From contig JANYHB010000016.1 of the NCBI GenBank assembly GCA_025359265.1, positions 1 through 37,354 on the forward strand: a DNA stretch of 37,354 bases, read 5' to 3'. Source of the DNA: Hyphomicrobiales bacterium. GTDB taxonomy: Bacteria; Pseudomonadota; Alphaproteobacteria; Rhizobiales; Aestuariivirgaceae. Within the stretch, counting starts at the first letter, position 1. The number at the start of each line of letters is the position of its first letter. The notes under the pieces were generated by a model. The model was not told the DNA's origin. It saw nothing but the letters and a program-made list of their open reading frames with translations, and searched no databases. Shown one piece after another: positions 35,780 to 37,354 of this stretch. The translations under genes and the position numbers were made by a program.

Positions 35780-36316
35780 ATGGCCGCAGTTGAATCTCAC
35801 AAAGCTATAATGGAAGCCGCTGCTTCGGCCTGTGAAGACATGGTTGACGCAGTGGCCGCCGATGGCATGAACGCGGCCCAGCCGAAGATTGTGGACCTCA
35901 AAGCCGCGCTTATAAAAGCGCATGGGTTTTTGAAGCCTGATATTGCATCGCAATTGGATAAGAGCGCTAACGAAATGGCCCGCCTGGCCCAAGGCAGTTC
36001 CAAGACACAACTTTCGCTGGCGGCAATCGAAACTTTCAAAGCTGTCATCAATGCCTCTGATCTGGGAAAAGCCCGCGTGCCGAAAGATGTGTCGACGCTA
36101 GACTACACGGGGTTTAAAAATAGCATCCTGACCGCTGATGCTAACCCAGATTGGGCCGAGGTGGCGAAAACGGCTGATGAAGCCCATGCCGTCTGGGAAA
36201 AACTCATCCCAAAATTCAAGGATGAAGATTTGGTAGATCTTGCTCACACACTTGATGCTGGCACTTTGGATGCGGCGAAACGCAAGAATGCCGCAGCCTT
36301 GCAATTTGCATCCTAA
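35780..36316 (+). CDS. Helical, probably secreted protein of unknown function; 5' end frameshifted
   Basis: 178 aa from the first ATG in frame, but that ATG has no ribosome-binding site. A good site (AAGGAT, 35705-35710) precedes an ATG at 35718, whose frame reads MTLYSPTLSRYLFLAALA and then stops after 31 codons. The body frame, read back without a start codon, gives FALLVLGGLSAPSMA before AVESHK, also like a signal peptide end. A one-base indel between 35720 and 35779 would join an export signal to the body. The body is Ala/Lys/Asp-rich, mostly helical and without CxxCH or enzyme motifs. I do not recognize the family. It could be a mutated gene, a sequencing error or a cytoplasmic protein started at 35780. 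Confidence 0.65.
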   Translation: MAAVESHKAIMEAAASACEDMVDAVAADGMNAAQPKIVDLKAALIKAHGFLKPDIASQLDKSANEMARLAQGSSKTQLSLAAIETFKAVINASDLGKARVPKDVSTLDYTGFKNSILTADANPDWAEVAKTADEAHAVWEKLIPKFKDEDLVDLAHTLDAGTLDAAKRKNAAALQFAS

Positions 36317-36332
36317 GTGCAATTGATGAGTA

Positions 36333-36345
36333 TCGATCTGATCGA
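36333..36345. repeat. 13-bp palindrome in the convergent gap
   Basis: TCGATC-T-GATCGA is perfectly palindromic, located in the 89-bp gap between the convergent genes ending at 36316 (plus) and 36406 (minus). There is no T-run, so a terminator is not supported. The rest of the gap shows nothing. Confidence 0.35.
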
Positions 36346-36405
36346 AACCAGTTTCACCTCACCCCGTAAGCCATGATCCCCCAGAAGCACGCACGAGCAC
36401 CCGCT

Positions 36406-36876
36406 CTAACCCTTCGCTGCTGCCTCAACCTTGGCGATGTCAAATTTTGTCATTTTCATCATGGCTTCAAACACGCGGGTCTTTACCTCTGGTGTGCCTG
36501 TGGTCATCAATTCCCAGTGACGGCGTGGAACAATCTGCCAGGAAAAGCCCCAGCGATCCTTCAGCCAGCCGCACATTGATGTGCTGCCGCCTTGGCTCAT
36601 ATGCGTCCAAAGGAAATCCACCTCGTTCTGGTCTTCGGCGGTGATGGTGAGAGAAACGCTTTCATTGGGCGTGAACAGCGGTCCACCATTCAGCAGCATG
36701 AGGGAACGCCCGCCGAACTCCATCATCACCAACATCACACTGCCCTCTGGCCCCGGTTCTGCCTTGCCGTAACGCTCTACACTGATGACCTTCGATCCGG
36801 GAACGGCCTTCGCATAATGCGCCGCCGCTTGCTCGGCCTCGCTGTCGAACCACAGCATCACGCCAGTTTTTTCCAT
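36406..36876 (-). CDS. VOC/PhnB-like family protein
   Basis: 156 aa from the ATG at 36876, with AGGGG 7 nt upstream. The upstream open frame to 36912 overlaps the SRPBCC gene and was rejected. It has the glyoxalase/bleomycin-resistance fold of the PhnB type: KTGVMLWFDSEAEQAAAHYAKAVP (about 3-26), MMEFGGRSLMLLNGG (about 51-65) and the C-terminal CGWLKDRWGFSWQIVPRRHWELM (about 102-124). Such proteins are often labelled 3-demethylubiquinone methyltransferase-like by domain name, but no methyltransferase motif is present. It starts 4 nt after the SRPBCC gene and is surely co-transcribed. Confidence 0.88.
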   Translation of the reverse strand: MEKTGVMLWFDSEAEQAAAHYAKAVPGSKVISVERYGKAEPGPEGSVMLVMMEFGGRSLMLLNGGPLFTPNESVSLTITAEDQNEVDFLWTHMSQGGSTSMCGWLKDRWGFSWQIVPRRHWELMTTGTPEVKTRVFEAMMKMTKFDIAKVEAAAKG

Positions 36877-36880
36877 CACT

Positions 36881-37333
36881 TCACCCCTGGGATATTGGCG
36901 CGCCAGTTTCAACCAACTGCGCCAGTTGTTTGAGGGAATCCTGCCAACCGAGATTGCACATCTCCTGCGGGATCACATCAGGTATGCCCGCCTGCGTGAT
37001 TGAAATATCAGTACCACAACTGACTTTTTTGAGAATAACCGTCACTCGCAGTTCGCCGGGCAAATTTGGATCATCAAATTTGTCAGTGTAAACCAACTTC
37101 TCACCAGCAATGAGTTCGAGATAAGTGCCGCCAAAGCTGTGAGTGAAACCGGTGTCAATTTCGGTGAATGACATTTTATGACCACCGCCAATTTTGGCCT
37201 CCATATGCTGCACATTGCCGACAAATCCTGCCGGCGGAAGCCACTTGGCCAAAGCAGCGGAATCCAGAAAAGCTTTGTAAACACGCATCGGAGGCGCTTT
37301 GAGAACGCGGTGAAAATCGAGAGTATAGGGCAT
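36881..37333 (-). CDS. SRPBCC/AHSA1-like domain protein
   Basis: 150 aa. The START-like fold is recognized by FHRVLKAPPMRVYKAFLDSAALAKWLPP (about 7-34), the YLELIAGEKLVYTDKFDDP strand pair (about 71-89) and the C-terminal helix LGWQDSLKQLAQLVE (about 128-142). These proteins bind hydrophobic ligands in a central cavity; the ligand is unknown. The ATG at 37333 has AAGGAGG 5 nt upstream, one of the strongest ribosome-binding sites in the window. It forms a two-gene unit with the PhnB-like gene; such AHSA1-PhnB pairs are common. Transcription may start beyond the right edge. Confidence 0.9.
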   Translation of the reverse strand: MPYTLDFHRVLKAPPMRVYKAFLDSAALAKWLPPAGFVGNVQHMEAKIGGGHKMSFTEIDTGFTHSFGGTYLELIAGEKLVYTDKFDDPNLPGELRVTVILKKVSCGTDISITQAGIPDVIPQEMCNLGWQDSLKQLAQLVETGAPISQG

Positions 37334-37354
37334 GTGCGCCTCCTTACTTTGTCA

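Overview
The window is ordinary chromosomal DNA from an alphaproteobacterium, most likely of the Hyphomicrobiales (Rhizobiales). The evidence is gene content and order. There is a ctaC-ctaD-ctaB-ctaG-ctaE-DUF983-surf1 cytochrome oxidase block next to ialB and tldD. There is a plant/proteobacterial-type gshA beside rsmE, a ubiA-tldE-phosphatase-DUF4170 chain, ribF behind a TIGR01459-like HAD gene and a TipF-like EAL gene, and a CIRCE-controlled groESL. No genus can be named from sequence alone. I saw no phage, insertion sequence, CRISPR array or toxin-antitoxin module. All identifications are from reading motifs; no database search was run.

Layout. Positions 200-276 hold tRNA-Arg(CCT), followed by a small acetyltransferase. 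From 13419 leftwards to about 4009 (minus strand) runs a tightly packed gene train: ctaC, ctaD, ctaB, a CoxF-like small membrane protein, ctaG, ctaE, DUF983, surf1, thrC, an M16 processing peptidase and a RimJ-type acetyltransferase. Many joints are 1-8 nt overlaps. A 1042-aa membrane c-di-GMP phosphodiesterase gene (819-3947) follows on the same strand. The genes up to surf1 encode subunits of the aa3 oxidase, its heme O synthase and its copper and heme assembly factors; thrC and the peptidase are passengers or co-regulated housekeeping genes.

Divergent from ctaC, the plus strand carries ialB (secreted), tldD, a HAD phosphatase and a MATE transporter; the last three are coupled by overlaps. 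A LysR regulator at 17964 faces a newly noted 36-codon ORF (17743-17853, minus) across a 110-bp region with dyad elements of LysR-box form. Next are gshA (TTG start), a YdeI/DUF1801-type protein, rsmE, then ubiA-tldE-cysQ-like-DUF4170 (overlapping chain, plus strand), facing tipF-like - HAD - ribF (minus strand).

The right third has a taurine:pyruvate-type aminotransferase with a LysE-family exporter and a MmcQ/YjbR protein (all minus), then glnE, and groES-groEL with promoter, CIRCE operator and a strong terminator. After groEL comes a secreted-looking helical protein whose signal peptide and body are in different reading frames. The window ends with a VOC/PhnB and SRPBCC pair on the minus strand. 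The most useful leads are the frameshifted secreted gene, the LysR/small-ORF divergon, and the two EAL proteins with complementary degeneracies: one has a dead GGDEF and intact EAL, the other an EAL fold lacking the catalytic signature.
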